A stretch of 64,000 bases of DNA from NCBI RefSeq assembly GCF_000092645.1, contig NC_014165.1:1178001-1242000 (forward strand), written 5' to 3'. Below the pieces are notes generated by a model. It searched no databases. It was not told the DNA's origin and was given only the letters and a program-made list of their open reading frames with translations. Source of the DNA: Thermobispora bispora DSM 43833 (GTDB lineage: Bacteria > Actinomycetota > Actinomycetes > Streptosporangiales > Streptosporangiaceae). This document shows positions 27,844 to 38,979 of this stretch, one piece after another. Position numbers and translations under genes: made by a program. The first letter of the stretch is position 1; each line of letters opens with the position of its first letter.

Positions 27844-28338
27844 ATGGACGCAGCGGCGCGCGCCAGGAGGCTGGCCGACCGCATCAAGCAGGTGGTCGCC
27901 GAGATGCTGGAGCGCCGGATCAAGGACCCCAGGCTCGGGTTCGTCACGGTGACCGACGCCCGGATCACCGCCGACCTGAGCGCGGCCACCGTCTACTACA
28001 CGGTGTTCGGGTCGGAGGAGGAGCGCGCGGCCACCGCGGCGGCGCTGGAGAGCGCCAAGGGCCTCATCCGGTCCGAGGTGGGCCGGCGGACCGGCCTGCG
28101 GCACACGCCCACGATCGCCTTCGTCCACGACCCGCTGCCCGCCAGCGCCCGGCACCTCGACGACCTGTTCGCCATCGCCCGGGCCCGCGACGCCGAGATC
28201 GCCAAGCAGGCCGAGGGGGCCCAGTTCGCCGGGGACGCCGACCCGTACCGGGTCCCCAAGGAGGCCGAGGAGGACCGGGAGAACGGCGAGGAGGACGGCG
28301 AGGAGGACACGGCCTCCGGCCGGGCGGGGGACAGGTGA
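27844..28338 (+). CDS. rbfA: Ribosome-binding factor A
   Basis: Cold-shock-type 30S assembly factor that helps 16S rRNA 5'-end processing. 164 residues: a type-II KH fold over residues 1-110 ([25 protein letters not shown] split by description, then [19 protein letters not shown], and [15 protein letters not shown]) and an acidic Glu/Asp-rich tail after 130. ATG 27844. Its stop overlaps the next gene's GTG (GTGA), so translation of nrnA is coupled. Confidence 0.95.
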   Translation: MDAAARARRLADRIKQVVAEMLERRIKDPRLGFVTVTDARITADLSAATVYYTVFGSEEERAATAAALESAKGLIRSEVGRRTGLRHTPTIAFVHDPLPASARHLDDLFAIARARDAEIAKQAEGAQFAGDADPYRVPKEAEEDRENGEEDGEEDTASGRAGDR

Positions 28339-29363
28339 GCGGGGCCGGCGCGCCGATCGGCGAGGCGGATTGGGCGCGCGCGGCCGAGCTGGTGCACGCC
28401 GCCGGCCGGGTCGCGCTCGCCTGCCATGTCTCGCCCGACGGGGACGCCCTCGGCTCCATGCTCGGGCTCGGGCTCGCGCTGCGCCGCGCGGGCAAGGACG
28501 TCGTGGCGTCCTTCGGCGACCGCGACGCGGCCGTGCCCCGCATGCTGCGCTTCCTGCCCGGGCGGGAGCTGCTCGTGGCGCCGTCCGCGTTCCCGGCCGA
28601 GCCGGAGCTGATGATCACGTGTGACGCGTCGAGCCGGGAACGGCTCGGCCTGCTCGAGCCCAACGCCGCCCGGGCCGGTGAGCTGATCGTGATCGACCAC
28701 CACGCCTCCAACACCGGGTTCGGCTCGGTGCACCTCGTCGACCCGGAGGCCCCCGCCACGACCGTGCTCGTGGCGGAGCTCCTCGACCGGCTCGGGATCG
28801 AGATCGACCGCGAGGTGGCCACCTGCCTGTACACCGGGCTGGTCACCGACACCGGCTCGTTCCGCCACTCGTCGGCCACCCCGGCCGCCCACGCGATGGC
28901 CGCGCGGCTGATCGCGAAAGGGGTCGCGCCGGACGAGATCGCCCGGGCGCTCTTCGACAGCGTGCCGTACGGCTACCTGCACGTGCTCGGCACGGCGCTC
29001 GGCCGGGCCGCGCTCGAACCGTCGGCCGCCGCCGGCCACGGGCTGATCTGGACCTATGTCACGCGGGAGGACCGGGCCCGGTACGCTCTGCCGTACGACG
29101 AGCTGGAGGGAGTGATCGACGTCGTGCGGCGGGCCGACGCCGCCGACGTGGCCGTCGTGCTCAAGGAGACCGACGACGGCGAGTGGCACGCCTCGGTGCG
29201 CTCCCGGTGCGCGGTCGACGTCGGCCGGGCGTGCGCCGCGCTCGGCGGCGGGGGCCACCGCCGCGCCGCCGGCTTCGCCACCTCCCTCCCCCCGGAGCAG
29301 GCCATCGCGGCCCTCCGCCCGCACCTGACCGCCGCCACCCGAGCAGACCTGGACGCCCGATGA
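28335..29363 (+). CDS. nrnA: DHH/DHHA1 phosphoesterase, NrnA-like oligoribonuclease / pAp phosphatase
   Basis: Degrades very short RNA oligomers and 3'-phosphoadenosine 5'-phosphate in the cytoplasm. 342 residues. DHH-family metal motifs are [21 protein letters not shown] and the signature [12 protein letters not shown], then [13 protein letters not shown]; the C-terminal DHHA1 domain carries [11 protein letters not shown]. It starts at the GTG at 28335, inside the rbfA stop, and ends in an ATGA overlap with truB, so three genes form one translational unit. Confidence 0.92.
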   Translation: MSGAGAPIGEADWARAAELVHAAGRVALACHVSPDGDALGSMLGLGLALRRAGKDVVASFGDRDAAVPRMLRFLPGRELLVAPSAFPAEPELMITCDASSRERLGLLEPNAARAGELIVIDHHASNTGFGSVHLVDPEAPATTVLVAELLDRLGIEIDREVATCLYTGLVTDTGSFRHSSATPAAHAMAARLIAKGVAPDEIARALFDSVPYGYLHVLGTALGRAALEPSAAAGHGLIWTYVTREDRARYALPYDELEGVIDVVRRADAADVAVVLKETDDGEWHASVRSRCAVDVGRACAALGGGGHRRAAGFATSLPPEQAIAALRPHLTAATRADLDAR

Positions 29364-30259
29364 GCACGGATCGAGCCCGACGCACCCCGCCGCCGAGCGG
29401 CCTGGTCATCGTGGACAAACCGGCCGGCTGGACGTCGCACGACGTCGTCGCCAAGATCCGCCGCCTCGCCGGCACCCGCCGGGTCGGCCACGCCGGCACC
29501 CTCGACCCGATGGCGACCGGGGTGCTCGTCGTGGGGGTGGAGAAGGCCACCCGGCTCCTCGGCCACCTGGCGCTCGCCGAGAAGACCTACGAGGCGACCA
29601 TCCGGCTCGGGGTGGCGACCGACACCGACGACGCCGAGGGGCAGGTCACGGCCACCGCCCCCGCCGGGCACATCACGGACGAGCGCCTCCACCAGGCGGT
29701 CGCCTCGCTCACCGGCGAGATCATGCAGGTCCCGCCGCAGGTGAGCGCGATCAAGGTGGACGGGCAGCGCGCCTACCGGCGGTCCAGGGCGGGGGAGCGG
29801 GTCGAGCTCGCCGCCCGCCCCGTCACGGTCCACCGGTTCGAGGTGACCGGGATCCGCAGGAGCGGCGACGTCATCGACGTGGACGCGGTCATCACCTGCT
29901 CGAGCGGCACCTACATCCGCGCCCTCGCCCGGGACCTCGGCGCCGCGCTCGGCGTCCACGGCCACCTCACCCGGCTCCGGCGCACCCGGGTGGGGCGGTA
30001 CGGCGTCGAGTCGGCGCGCACCATCGACGAGCTGAGCGACGAGCTGGTGATCATGCCGATGGCCGAGGCGGTGGCCGCCGCCTTCCCGTGCCGGCGGGTC
30101 ACCGCCGCCGAGGCGCGGCGCGTGGTGCACGGCGGGCGGCTGCCCGCGGCCGGGCTCGGCCCGGGACCCGTGGGGGTGTTCGGCCCCGGGGGCGAGCTGC
30201 TCGCGCTCGTCGAGGAGAAGGGCGGCACGGCCAAGCCGCTCGCGGTCTTCGTACCGTGA
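29360..30259 (+). CDS. truB: tRNA pseudouridine-55 synthase
   Basis: Makes pseudouridine at position 55 in the T-loop of tRNAs. 299 residues: LVIVDKPAGWTSHDVV at the start, the catalytic Asp in GHAGTLDPMATGVL, and YEATIRLGVATDTDDAEG. The C-terminal region (VFGPGGELLALVEEKGG) is the actinobacterial TruB C-terminal domain. The start ATG at 29360 overlaps the nrnA stop. Confidence 0.96.
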   Translation: MSTDRARRTPPPSGLVIVDKPAGWTSHDVVAKIRRLAGTRRVGHAGTLDPMATGVLVVGVEKATRLLGHLALAEKTYEATIRLGVATDTDDAEGQVTATAPAGHITDERLHQAVASLTGEIMQVPPQVSAIKVDGQRAYRRSRAGERVELAARPVTVHRFEVTGIRRSGDVIDVDAVITCSSGTYIRALARDLGAALGVHGHLTRLRRTRVGRYGVESARTIDELSDELVIMPMAEAVAAAFPCRRVTAAEARRVVHGGRLPAAGLGPGPVGVFGPGGELLALVEEKGGTAKPLAVFVP

Positions 30260-30355
30260 CACCGGGAGCGGGAGAGCCGGTTCTCAGGCGCTTCCGCGGG
30301 CATGGCACTCTTGTCTACTGCCGGTTGGCCACGCCGTAGGAGAATCGAGGTCGAA

Positions 30356-31303
30356 GTGCAGAGCTGGCACGGTCTGGACGAAGTCCCCGGCGACTGGGGC
30401 AGGTCCGTCGTGACGATCGGCGTGTTCGACGGGGTGCACCTCGGCCACCAACGGCTGGTGGGCCGGGCGGTCGGCCTCGCCAGGGAGCTCGGGCTTCCCG
30501 CCGTCGCCGTCACCTTCGACCCCCACCCCGACGAGGTGGTCCGCCCCGGGAGCCACCCGCCGCTGCTCACCGGGCTGCGGCGGCGGATCGAGCTGCTCGC
30601 CTCGCTCGGCGTCGACGCGGTCTGCGTGCTCCGGTTCACCCTCGAGCTCTCGCGGATGTCGCCGGACGAGTTCGTGCAGACCGCGCTGGTGGACCGGCTC
30701 CACGCCGCCCACGTGGTGGTCGGGGAGAACTTCCGCTTCGGGCACAAGGCGGCCGGTGATGTGGAGACCCTGCGCACGCTGGGGGAGAAGTACGACTTCG
30801 CCGCCGAGGGCGTGCCACTGGTGAGCAACGGCGTGGCGATCTCCTCCACCCTGATCCGCGAGCGCGTCGCCGCCGGTGACGTCGCGGGCGCCGCCGCGGC
30901 CCTGGGCCGCCCGCACCGGGTCGAGGGCGTCGTGGTCCGCGGCCACCAGCGGGGCCGGGCGCTGCTGGGCTTCCCCACCGCGAACGTCGAGTCGCCGCCG
31001 CACACCGCCATCCCCGCGGACGGCGTCTACGCGGGCTGGCTGGAGTGCACCCAGCGGCCCTCGCCGTACGAGGGCGAGCGCTGGCCGGCGGCGATCTCCA
31101 TCGGCACGAACCCGACCTTCGAGGGGCGGGAGCGCACGGTCGAGGCGTACGCGCTGGACCGGGACGACCTCGACCTGTACGGTGCGCACGTGGCCGTGGA
31201 CTTCGCCGAGCGGCTCCGCGACACGCTGCGGTTCGAGTCGATCGAGGCGCTGATCGCGCAGATGCGGGAGGATGTCGAGCAGGTCAGGCGGCTGATCACC
31301 TGA
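30356..31303 (+). CDS. ribF: Bifunctional riboflavin kinase / FAD synthetase
   Basis: Converts riboflavin to FMN and FAD. 315 residues from the GTG at 30356, which gives the usual RibF N-terminus (QSWHGLDEVPGDWG); the open frame extends back to 30302. The FAD-synthetase nucleotidyltransferase part has GVFDGVHLGHQ and GENFRFGHKAAGD. The kinase part begins near 185 with RALLGFPTANVE. It lies between truB and rpsO as in most actinobacteria. Confidence 0.95.
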   Translation: MQSWHGLDEVPGDWGRSVVTIGVFDGVHLGHQRLVGRAVGLARELGLPAVAVTFDPHPDEVVRPGSHPPLLTGLRRRIELLASLGVDAVCVLRFTLELSRMSPDEFVQTALVDRLHAAHVVVGENFRFGHKAAGDVETLRTLGEKYDFAAEGVPLVSNGVAISSTLIRERVAAGDVAGAAAALGRPHRVEGVVVRGHQRGRALLGFPTANVESPPHTAIPADGVYAGWLECTQRPSPYEGERWPAAISIGTNPTFEGRERTVEAYALDRDDLDLYGAHVAVDFAERLRDTLRFESIEALIAQMREDVEQVRRLIT

Positions 31304-31344
31304 CCGGCCCGGCCGTCGCCCGGACGTGGGACGGGCCACCGGTG

Positions 31345-31365
31345 GTAGCCTTACTTGACGGCTAC
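31345..31365 (+). promoter_or_regulatory. Stem-loop and -35-like box upstream of rpsO
   Basis: GTAGCC (31345-31350) pairs with GGCTAC (31360-31365), and TTGACG at 31355-31360 resembles a -35 box. It lies in the 186-base ribF-rpsO gap, so it may be part of the rpsO promoter or leader. Confidence 0.35.
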
Positions 31366-31489
31366 GTAGTGGTGGTGCCTTTCGCGCCACCCGCGAGACC
31401 GGTCACGGCGACTGTAGGCACGCGCGGTCGTCCGCGGGCCGGTTCGGTCGGTTCGCGTGCCTCCTGTACGGGAAAGGAAGAGAGAAAGA

Positions 31490-31759
31490 GTGCCGCTCGA
31501 CGCCGCTACCAAGAAGGCGATCATCAGCGAGTACGCCACGTCACCGAACGACACGGGCAGCCCGGAGGTGCAGGTCGCGCTGCTGACCCAGCGCATCAAG
31601 GACCTGACCGAGCACCTGAAGGTGCACAAGCACGACCACCACAGCCGCCGCGGCCTGCTCCTGCTCGTCGGCCGGCGTCGGCGGTTGCTCAACTACCTGC
31701 AGGCGCAGGACATCAACCGCTACCGCTCGCTCATCGAGCGGCTCGGGCTGCGGAGGTAA
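31490..31759 (+). CDS. rpsO: 30S ribosomal protein S15
   Basis: Primary 16S rRNA-binding protein of the small subunit. 89 residues, the standard length, with [16 protein letters not shown] and [12 protein letters not shown], the conserved rRNA contacts. The GTG at 31490 has AAGGAAG about 9 bases upstream. A terminator hairpin follows at once and then pnp, the conserved rpsO-pnp order. Confidence 0.97.
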   Translation: MPLDAATKKAIISEYATSPNDTGSPEVQVALLTQRIKDLTEHLKVHKHDHHSRRGLLLLVGRRRRLLNYLQAQDINRYRSLIERLGLRR

Positions 31760-31763
31760 CTGA

Positions 31764-31794
31764 AAAGGAGCGGTGAAATCCTCGCCGCTCCTTT
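31764..31794 (+). terminator. rpsO terminator
   Basis: AAAGGAGCGG (31764-31773) and CCGCTCCTTT (31785-31794) form a perfect 10-bp stem with an 11-base loop, starting 5 bases after the rpsO stop and followed by TCTCGT. It is probably a partial terminator between rpsO and pnp. Confidence 0.7.
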
Positions 31795-31855
31795 CTCGTA
31801 GCCCGTAACAATGAATGACGACGTAAAGCCCGGCGGGCCCTCACGAAGCGGCCTG

Positions 31856-32034
31856 CCGGCTGACAACTGAACAGCCGGTGGGGATGAGGAAGCCCGACGG
31901 GCGGACTCGACCCGACAGACGAATCCCGCGTCCGAACGAGTGCAGCACGCGCGGTCCCGCGGGCGTGAGAGGGCCGGTCCTCGGTAGTGGCCCCCGGTTG
32001 GGATACGGCACGTGCCGTACCTGCGGCAACCGGG
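31856..32034 (+). promoter_or_regulatory. Structured rpsO-pnp leader (candidate RNase III site)
   Basis: CCGGCTG (31856-31862) pairs with CAGCCGG (31872-31878). Further on, a 16-base palindrome TACGGCACGTGCCGTA (32004-32019) is nested inside arms CCCGGTTG (31993-32000) and CAACCGGG (32027-32034). In Streptomyces the rpsO-pnp interval forms a hairpin cut by RNase III, which then affects pnp expression; this element is in the matching place. Confidence 0.55.
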
Positions 32035-32122
32035 CGCTTCGATCGAAGACCGGCGCTGCACTGAACGGGGAGCCCGGCACACGACAGGACGCGGGAGACC
32101 GATTCCATCAAGGAGGTCCCCC

Positions 32123-34444
32123 GTGGAGGGTGTCCACACATCTGAAGCCGTAATCGACAACGGCTCCTTCGGCACGCGCACGGTCCGCTTCGAGACCGGG
32201 CGCCTGGCCCGTCAGGCGACGGGAAGCGCGGTCGCCTATCTCGACGACGAGACGATGGTGCTCTCGGCCACCACCGTCTCCAAGCAGCCCAAGGAGGGCC
32301 TGGACTTCTTCCCGCTCACCGTCGACGTCGAAGAGCGGATGTACGCGGCGGGCAAGATCCCCGGCTCGTTCTTCCGCCGGGAGGGCCGCCCGTCCGAGGA
32401 CGCGATCCTCACGTGCCGGCTGATCGACCGGCCGTTGCGCCCCTCCTTCGCCAAGGGCCTGCGCAACGAGGTCCAGATCGTGGCGACGGTCCTGGCGATC
32501 CACCCCGACCACCTGTACGACGTGGTGGCGATCAACGCGGCGAGCATGTCGACCCAGCTCGCCGGCCTGCCGTTCTCCGGCCCCATCGGCGGTGTGCGGG
32601 TCGGCCTGATCGACGGCAAGTGGGTGGCGTTCCCCACCTACTCCGAGCTGGAGAACGCGACGTTCGACATGGTGGTCGCCGGCCGGGTGCTCGAGGACGG
32701 CGACGTGGCGATCATGATGGTGGAGGCGGAGTCGACCCGCAACACCCTCAAGCTGGTCGCCGAGGGCGCCGTCGCCCCCACCGAAGAGGTGGTCGCCCAG
32801 GGCCTGGAGGCCGCCAAGCCGTTCATCAAGGTCCTCTGTGAGGCCCAGGAGAAGCTCGCCAAGGTCGCGGGCAAGGCGCCGGGCAACTACCCGATCTACC
32901 CCGACTACCAGGACGACGTCTACGAGGCGGTCTGCGCGGCGGTCAAGAGCGAGCTCGCCGCGGCGCTCACCATCCCGGGCAAGCAGGAGCGCGAGCTCGA
33001 GATCGAGCGGGTGAAGGCGATCGCCGCCGAGAAGCTGCTCCCGGAGTTCGAGGGCCGGGAGAAGGAGATCGGGCCCGCGTTCCGGGCGCTCACCCGGCAG
33101 CTCATGCGGGAGCGCGTGCTCAACGAGGGCATCCGGATCGACGGGCGGGGCCCGAAGGACATCCGGCAGCTCAACGCGGAGGTGCACGTCATCCCGCGGG
33201 TGCACGGCTCGGCCCTGTTCGAGCGCGGCGAGACCCAGATCCTGGGCATCACCACGCTGAACATGCTCCGGATGGAGCAGACCATCGACACGCTCAACCC
33301 CGAGCGCACCAAGCGCTACATGCACAACTACAACTTCCCGCCGTACTCCACCGGTGAGGTGGGCCGGGTCGGCGCGCCCAAGCGGCGGGAGATCGGCCAC
33401 GGTGCGCTCGCCGAGCGGGCGCTGCTGCCCGTGCTCCCGTCCCGGGAGGAGTTCCCGTACGCGATCCGGCAGGTGTCGGAGGCGATCGGGTCGAACGGCT
33501 CGACCTCGATGGGCTCGGTCTGCGCCTCGACGATGTCCCTGCTCGACGCCGGTGTGCCGCTCAAGGACATGGTGGCGGGCATCGCCATGGGCCTCATCGG
33601 TGAGAACGGCAAGTACGTCACGCTCACCGACATCATCGGGGCCGAGGACGCCATGGGCGACATGGACTTCAAGGTCGCCGGCACCCGGGACCTGATCACC
33701 GCCCTCCAGCTCGACACCAAGCTCGACGGCATCCCCGCCGAGGTCCTCGCCGGCGCGCTGAAGCAGGCGCGGAGCGCCCGGCTGGCGATCCTCGACGTGA
33801 TGAAGGAGGCCATCGACGCCCCGGCCCCGCTCAACCCTAACGCGCCGCGGATCCTCACGCTCAAGGTGCCGGTGGACAAGATCGGCGACGTCATCGGCCC
33901 CAAGGGCAAGATCATCAACCAGATCCAGGAGAAGACCGGCGCCGAGATCACGATCGAGGACGACGGCACCATCTACATCGGCGCCACGGACGGCGCGTCC
34001 GCCGAGGCGGCCAGTGCGCTGATCAACGGCATCGCGAATCCGCACATGCCGGAGGTCGGTGAGCGGTACCTCGGCACGATCGTGAAGCTCGCCGCGTTCG
34101 GGGCCTTCGTCTCGCTGCTCCCCGGCAAGGACGGGCTGCTGCACATCTCGCAGATCCGCAAGCTGTACGGCGGCAAGCGGATCGACAACGTCGAAGACGT
34201 GCTGACCGTCGGCGAGAAGATCCAGGTCGAGGTCGTCGAGATCGACTCGCGCGGCAAGCTCTCCCTCGTCCCGGTCGAGGTCATCGAGCGGGAGCGCGCC
34301 GAGAAGGAGAAGGCCGAGAAGGAGAAGGCGGAGAAGGAGAAGGCCGCGGCGGCCGCCACGGCGTCCGCGGATGAGGACGAGCAGCCGCGGCGGCCCCGGC
34401 GCCGCCGTACCCGCGCGGGACGTACGACGCAGCGCAACACGTGA
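32123..34444 (+). CDS. pnp: Polyribonucleotide nucleotidyltransferase (PNPase)
   Basis: Phosphorolytic 3'-5' exoribonuclease and RNA polymerising enzyme. 773 residues from the GTG at 32123, which has AAGGAGG at 32110-32116. It has two RNase PH domains (residues 10-250 and 355-575; [17 protein letters not shown] and [10 protein letters not shown]), then KH ([18 protein letters not shown]) and S1 ([20 protein letters not shown]). The tail has KEKAE repeats followed by an Arg-rich end ([12 protein letters not shown]), likely RNA-binding. Its stop overlaps the next start (TGATG). Confidence 0.96.
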   Translation: MEGVHTSEAVIDNGSFGTRTVRFETGRLARQATGSAVAYLDDETMVLSATTVSKQPKEGLDFFPLTVDVEERMYAAGKIPGSFFRREGRPSEDAILTCRLIDRPLRPSFAKGLRNEVQIVATVLAIHPDHLYDVVAINAASMSTQLAGLPFSGPIGGVRVGLIDGKWVAFPTYSELENATFDMVVAGRVLEDGDVAIMMVEAESTRNTLKLVAEGAVAPTEEVVAQGLEAAKPFIKVLCEAQEKLAKVAGKAPGNYPIYPDYQDDVYEAVCAAVKSELAAALTIPGKQERELEIERVKAIAAEKLLPEFEGREKEIGPAFRALTRQLMRERVLNEGIRIDGRGPKDIRQLNAEVHVIPRVHGSALFERGETQILGITTLNMLRMEQTIDTLNPERTKRYMHNYNFPPYSTGEVGRVGAPKRREIGHGALAERALLPVLPSREEFPYAIRQVSEAIGSNGSTSMGSVCASTMSLLDAGVPLKDMVAGIAMGLIGENGKYVTLTDIIGAEDAMGDMDFKVAGTRDLITALQLDTKLDGIPAEVLAGALKQARSARLAILDVMKEAIDAPAPLNPNAPRILTLKVPVDKIGDVIGPKGKIINQIQEKTGAEITIEDDGTIYIGATDGASAEAASALINGIANPHMPEVGERYLGTIVKLAAFGAFVSLLPGKDGLLHISQIRKLYGGKRIDNVEDVLTVGEKIQVEVVEIDSRGKLSLVPVEVIERERAEKEKAEKEKAEKEKAAAAATASADEDEQPRRPRRRRTRAGRTTQRNT

Positions 34445-35751
34445 TGACGACGACGTTGTACCCGGGCAAGGACGGCGCGGGCGTCGTGCGCCGCACGGTC
34501 CTGCCCGGAGGGTTGCGGGTTGTCACCGAGACCATGCCGACCGTGCGCAGTGTCGCGGTCGGCATCTGGGTCGGCATCGGGTCACGCGATGAGGCCCCCG
34601 AGCACATGGGGGCCACCCACTTCCTCGAGCACCTGCTCTTCAAGGGCACGCCCACGAGGAACGCCATGGAGATCTCGGCGTCCATCGAGGGCATCGGCGG
34701 TGAGATCAACGCCTTCACCGCCAAGGAGTACACCTGCTACTACGCCCGGGTGCTCGACGAGGACCTCGCGATCGCGATCGACGTGCTCGCGGACGTGGTC
34801 ACGTCCTCCCTGCTCGCGCCGGAGGACGTGGAGTCGGAGCGTGGCGTGATCCTCGAGGAGATCGCCATGCACGACGACGATCCGGCGGACCTCGTCCACG
34901 AGGAGTTCTCCGCCGAGCTGTTCGGCGACACGCCGATCGGCCGGCCGATCCTCGGCAACGAGGAGTCGATCAACGCCCTCACCCGGGACCGCATCGGGGA
35001 GTACTACCGCCGGTTCTACGTGCCCTCCCGCACCGTGGTCTCGGTGGTGGGCAACGTGGACCACGAGCGGGTGGTCGACCTGGTGGCGGCCGCCTACGAG
35101 CGGGCCGGCGCGCTGCACGGCCCGGCGGAGCCGGCGCCGCCGCGGATCGGCGGGCCGGGCGTGCCGCAGCGGTCCGGGGTCCGGGTGATCGCCCGCCCGA
35201 CCGAGCAGGCCAACCTGGTGCTCGGCACCACGGCCTACCCCCGGACCGATGAGCGGCGCTTCGCCCTGGGCGTGCTGAACGCGGCGCTCGGCGGCGGCAT
35301 GTCGTCCCGGCTCTTCCAGGAGATCCGGGAGAAGCGCGGCCTGGCGTACAGCACGTACAGCTTCACCGCGCACTACGCCGACACCGGCCAGTTCGGCATC
35401 TACGTCGGCTGCCTCCCGTCCAAGATCGACGAAGTGCTGAAGATCTGCCGGGACGAGATGGCCCGGGTGCTGACCGAAGGGCTCACCCCGGAGGAGATCG
35501 CCCGCGGCAAGGGGCAGATGCGCGGCGGGCTCGTGCTCGGCCTGGAGGACACCGGCTCCCGGATGTCCCGGATCGCCAAGAGCGAGCTGGTGTACGAGCG
35601 CCTCATGCCGGTCGACGAGGTGCTCGCCCGGATCGCCGCCGTCACTCCGGAGGACGTCGCCGCGGTCGCCCAGGACGTGTTCAACCGCCCGCTCACGCTC
35701 GCGGTGATCGGCCCGTACGAGGACCGGGACTTCGGCTTCGCCATCGCCTGA
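34444..35751 (+). CDS. M16-family zinc metallopeptidase (processing-protease-like)
   Basis: Predicted cytoplasmic zinc peptidase, related to mitochondrial processing peptidase and Bacillus YmxG. 435 residues in two homologous halves. The inverted zinc motif HFLEHLLFKGT is near residue 58, with the third ligand Glu in SERGVILEEIAMHDDDP; LFQEIREKRGLAYSTYSF is in the second half. The ATG at 34444 shares a base with the pnp stop; a GTG at 34441 is an alternative start. The coupling to pnp is conserved in actinobacteria; the substrate is unknown. Confidence 0.92.
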   Translation: MTTTLYPGKDGAGVVRRTVLPGGLRVVTETMPTVRSVAVGIWVGIGSRDEAPEHMGATHFLEHLLFKGTPTRNAMEISASIEGIGGEINAFTAKEYTCYYARVLDEDLAIAIDVLADVVTSSLLAPEDVESERGVILEEIAMHDDDPADLVHEEFSAELFGDTPIGRPILGNEESINALTRDRIGEYYRRFYVPSRTVVSVVGNVDHERVVDLVAAAYERAGALHGPAEPAPPRIGGPGVPQRSGVRVIARPTEQANLVLGTTAYPRTDERRFALGVLNAALGGGMSSRLFQEIREKRGLAYSTYSFTAHYADTGQFGIYVGCLPSKIDEVLKICRDEMARVLTEGLTPEEIARGKGQMRGGLVLGLEDTGSRMSRIAKSELVYERLMPVDEVLARIAAVTPEDVAAVAQDVFNRPLTLAVIGPYEDRDFGFAIA

Positions 35752-36285
35752 GCGACGGGTGGGCCGGCCGGGTGCGCCGGGACCGGTGCTCCGGGGCCGG
35801 GCGGGTGCCGGGTCGGCGCGCGCCGGCATGGGCCCGGCCCGGCAGGGGTTCCCCGACGGTTCCGCCCGGTACGGCACGGCACCGGGCGGCCGCCGGCATC
35901 GCAGGCGGCCCCGGGCATCCGGCCGGGTGGCGGCCGGTCCGGTCGCGACCGGCTCCCATCCGCCTCCCATCCGCGAGCTTTCGCGGCCCCGGGGCGCGCC
36001 CACCGGCGCCCGGGGTGTGCGCCGAGGTGTGCTTGATCCCGGCGGCACGGATGCGCCGATCCGCGCGCTCCGAGGCCGCGGGCCCGGGTGGCCGTCACCG
36101 GGCGGCCCGGCGGGTGCTCTCCGGGGTTGGGCGCATGCCCGCCGGGGCGATGGGCCCGTTCCCGATCCCCGGCCGATGGCCCGGGCATCCGGCGCGGCCG
36201 TACCCGTGGGCGGGCGGTCTCCGGGCCGGTTCGGCCCTCGGGAACGCGGCACGCCCGCGCGGCGACCCGGATCCACCGGTCGCGG
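35752..36285. other. Gene-free GC-rich stretch before dapB
   Basis: Degenerate GCCGGGTGCGCCGGGACC-like words over 530 bases. The open frames on both strands are composition-driven. The only functional signal I see is the dapB -10 box at its end. Confidence 0.5.
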
Positions 36286-37037
<752 letters not shown>

Positions 37038-37511
37038 CCCGCGCCCCCTGGGGACGGGCCGGAGCCCTCGGGCCCGTCGTCCCCCTGGAATCGCGGCTCA
37101 CGCCCTCCGGGGAACGCACGCGGGCCGTGGGAATCTCATCGAGGGGGCATCGCATCTCGCCCCGGGGCATGCGGCCTCGAGGCCGACGCCCCGGAGCGGG
37201 AGCCGTGGCCGAAGCCGGTGCCCGGCGGCCGCCCCGGGTACCGGTGGCTCCCCGGGCCCGGTCGCCGGCACTGCCCGCCATCGGTACGCGGCCGCCCGCC
37301 CCTCCGGTCATCGGCACGACGGGACGCGAGCCCTCGGGGCGCCGGCCCGCGGCCCCGGGGACGAGCCGGGTGCCTGCCGGGCGGGCGCGGCCGCGCTGCG
37401 ACGGTCCGGATCTCCGGCGGCGAGGGACGGTGGCCCGCCTTGGCGCGCAACCGTGCGCGTGGGCGCGTCCGTGTGGCCCCGGGCGCGCCGCCGGGGATCC
37501 CGCGGGCGGCC
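37038..37511. other. Gene-free stretch with a dapB terminator-like hairpin
   Basis: GGGGACGGGCC (37050-37060) pairs with GGCCCGTC plus TCCCC (37071-37084) with a small bulge, 13 bases after the dapB stop. Beyond it the DNA is GC-rich, with nothing I can identify, up to the end of the convergent menA gene. Confidence 0.45.
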
Positions 37512-38384
37512 TCAGGAGAGCGCCAGGCCGAGCGTGAAGAGAGCGCCGAACGCGAGCTGCAGGCTCCCGGTCTGGCGGAGGCTCTCGATCAGCGCCCGGC
37601 CGGTCGCCCCCGACCGCACCGTCCGCACCGGTGCGATCGCGAGGGGCAGCGCGAGCACGGGCAGCGCCGCGAACGGTCGCCACGGGATCAGCGCGACGGC
37701 GATCACGAACGGGATGAGCAGCGTCGCGGTGTACAGCAGGCGGGTGCGGGCGTCGCCCAGCACCACGGCGAGCGTGCGCTTGCCCGCGCGATCGTCCGTC
37801 GGGATGTCGCGGAGGTTGTTCACGATGAGGAGCGCGCACGCCAGCAGCCCGACCGGGACCGCCGCGGCGAAGGCGAGCCAGCTCCACCGCTCGATCTGCA
37901 CGTAGACGGTGCCCACCACGGCGACGAGGCCGAAGAACGTGAACACGGAGACCTCGCCCATGGCGCGGTAGCCGTACGGGCGCGAGCCGCCGGTGTAGAA
38001 CCAGGCGGCGAGGATGGCGGCGAGGCCGACGAGCAGCAGCCACCACGCCCCGATCGCCGCCACGAGGACGAGCCCGGCGACCGCGGCGGTGAGGAAGCAG
38101 CCGAGCGCGGCGGCGAGCACCGCCTTCGGCGTGGCCGCGCCCGAGCCGACCAGCCGCATCGGCCCGACCCGGTCCTGGTCCGCGCCTCGCACCCCGTCGC
38201 TGTAGTCGTTCGCGTAGTTGACCCCTACCTGCAGGGCGAGCGCGACCAGCAGCGCGAGGAGGGCGCGCCACCAGACCGCGCCGCCCTCCGACCACGCGAT
38301 GCCGGTGCCGACGGCGACGGGAACGATCGCCGCGGGCAGGGTCCTCGGGCGGGCGCCCGCTAACCATTGCGCTGGCGTGGCCAC
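37512..38384 (-). CDS. menA: 1,4-dihydroxy-2-naphthoate polyprenyltransferase (MenA)
   Basis: Integral membrane UbiA-family prenyltransferase that attaches the isoprenoid tail in menaquinone synthesis. 290 residues with about eight or nine membrane helices. The first Asp-rich prenyl-diphosphate motif is in NYANDYSDGVRGADQDR and the second in NNLRDIPTDDRAGKRTLAVVLG. ARPRTLPAAIVPVAVG is the MenA N-terminus. The start is the GTG at 38384, with GAGGAG 6 bases upstream; the longer frame to 38876 is spurious. It stands alone, unlike loci where it sits with other men genes. Confidence 0.94.
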   Translation of the reverse strand: MATPAQWLAGARPRTLPAAIVPVAVGTGIAWSEGGAVWWRALLALLVALALQVGVNYANDYSDGVRGADQDRVGPMRLVGSGAATPKAVLAAALGCFLTAAVAGLVLVAAIGAWWLLLVGLAAILAAWFYTGGSRPYGYRAMGEVSVFTFFGLVAVVGTVYVQIERWSWLAFAAAVPVGLLACALLIVNNLRDIPTDDRAGKRTLAVVLGDARTRLLYTATLLIPFVIAVALIPWRPFAALPVLALPLAIAPVRTVRSGATGRALIESLRQTGSLQLAFGALFTLGLALS

Positions 38385-38979
38385 GTGTCTCCTCACTTCG
38401 CCGGGGATGGTGCGGCTTGATCCGCGGTGCGGATGCGCGGCGCGTGGTGGCGCCGGTGCCACCACGCCACGATAGCCGCGCGGCAGCGGACGCCGGTCAC
38501 GGCCTCGGCCGCCCGCCCGCGGCGCGGTCACCCCGGGGCCGGGGCCAGCGCCGACCCGCTGATCCGCGGCGAGGTGGCGTCCCGGCCCGCCGCCGGAACG
38601 GGATGCTCCGGGCGCCGGTGCCGCTCGGCCGCCGTCGCAGGCCGGCCGCGCGACCTCGGGCACCGCCGGTACTCGTGGGCCGTCGCGGCGGGCGTACGCC
38701 GGGCCTCGCCGGTGCGCGGAGCCGGGAGAACCGGGCACCTGCCGGGCTTCGGGGTGCGCGCCCTGGCTTCCGGGGGGACGGCCGCCCGCCCTTGCGGCAT
38801 CGCCGGGCACGGGCCACGACCGCGGCCGCCGGGCACGTGTCCGCGCGCCCGGCGCGACGTCGCGCTCGCCCGTCACGGGACCCGGCGGGCGTGGGGTCTC
38901 GCCGCCGGGAACGCGCCGGATCCGCCGCGACGTTGGTGCGCGGCGCGGCCGGCACCGTCGGCCGGTACGGCGCCGCGGG
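38385..38979. other. Gene-free GC-rich stretch
   Basis: About 600 bases upstream of menA and downstream of the GNAT gene. Several overlapping open frames on both strands, none with a recognisable protein. No hairpin or repeat stood out. Confidence 0.45.
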
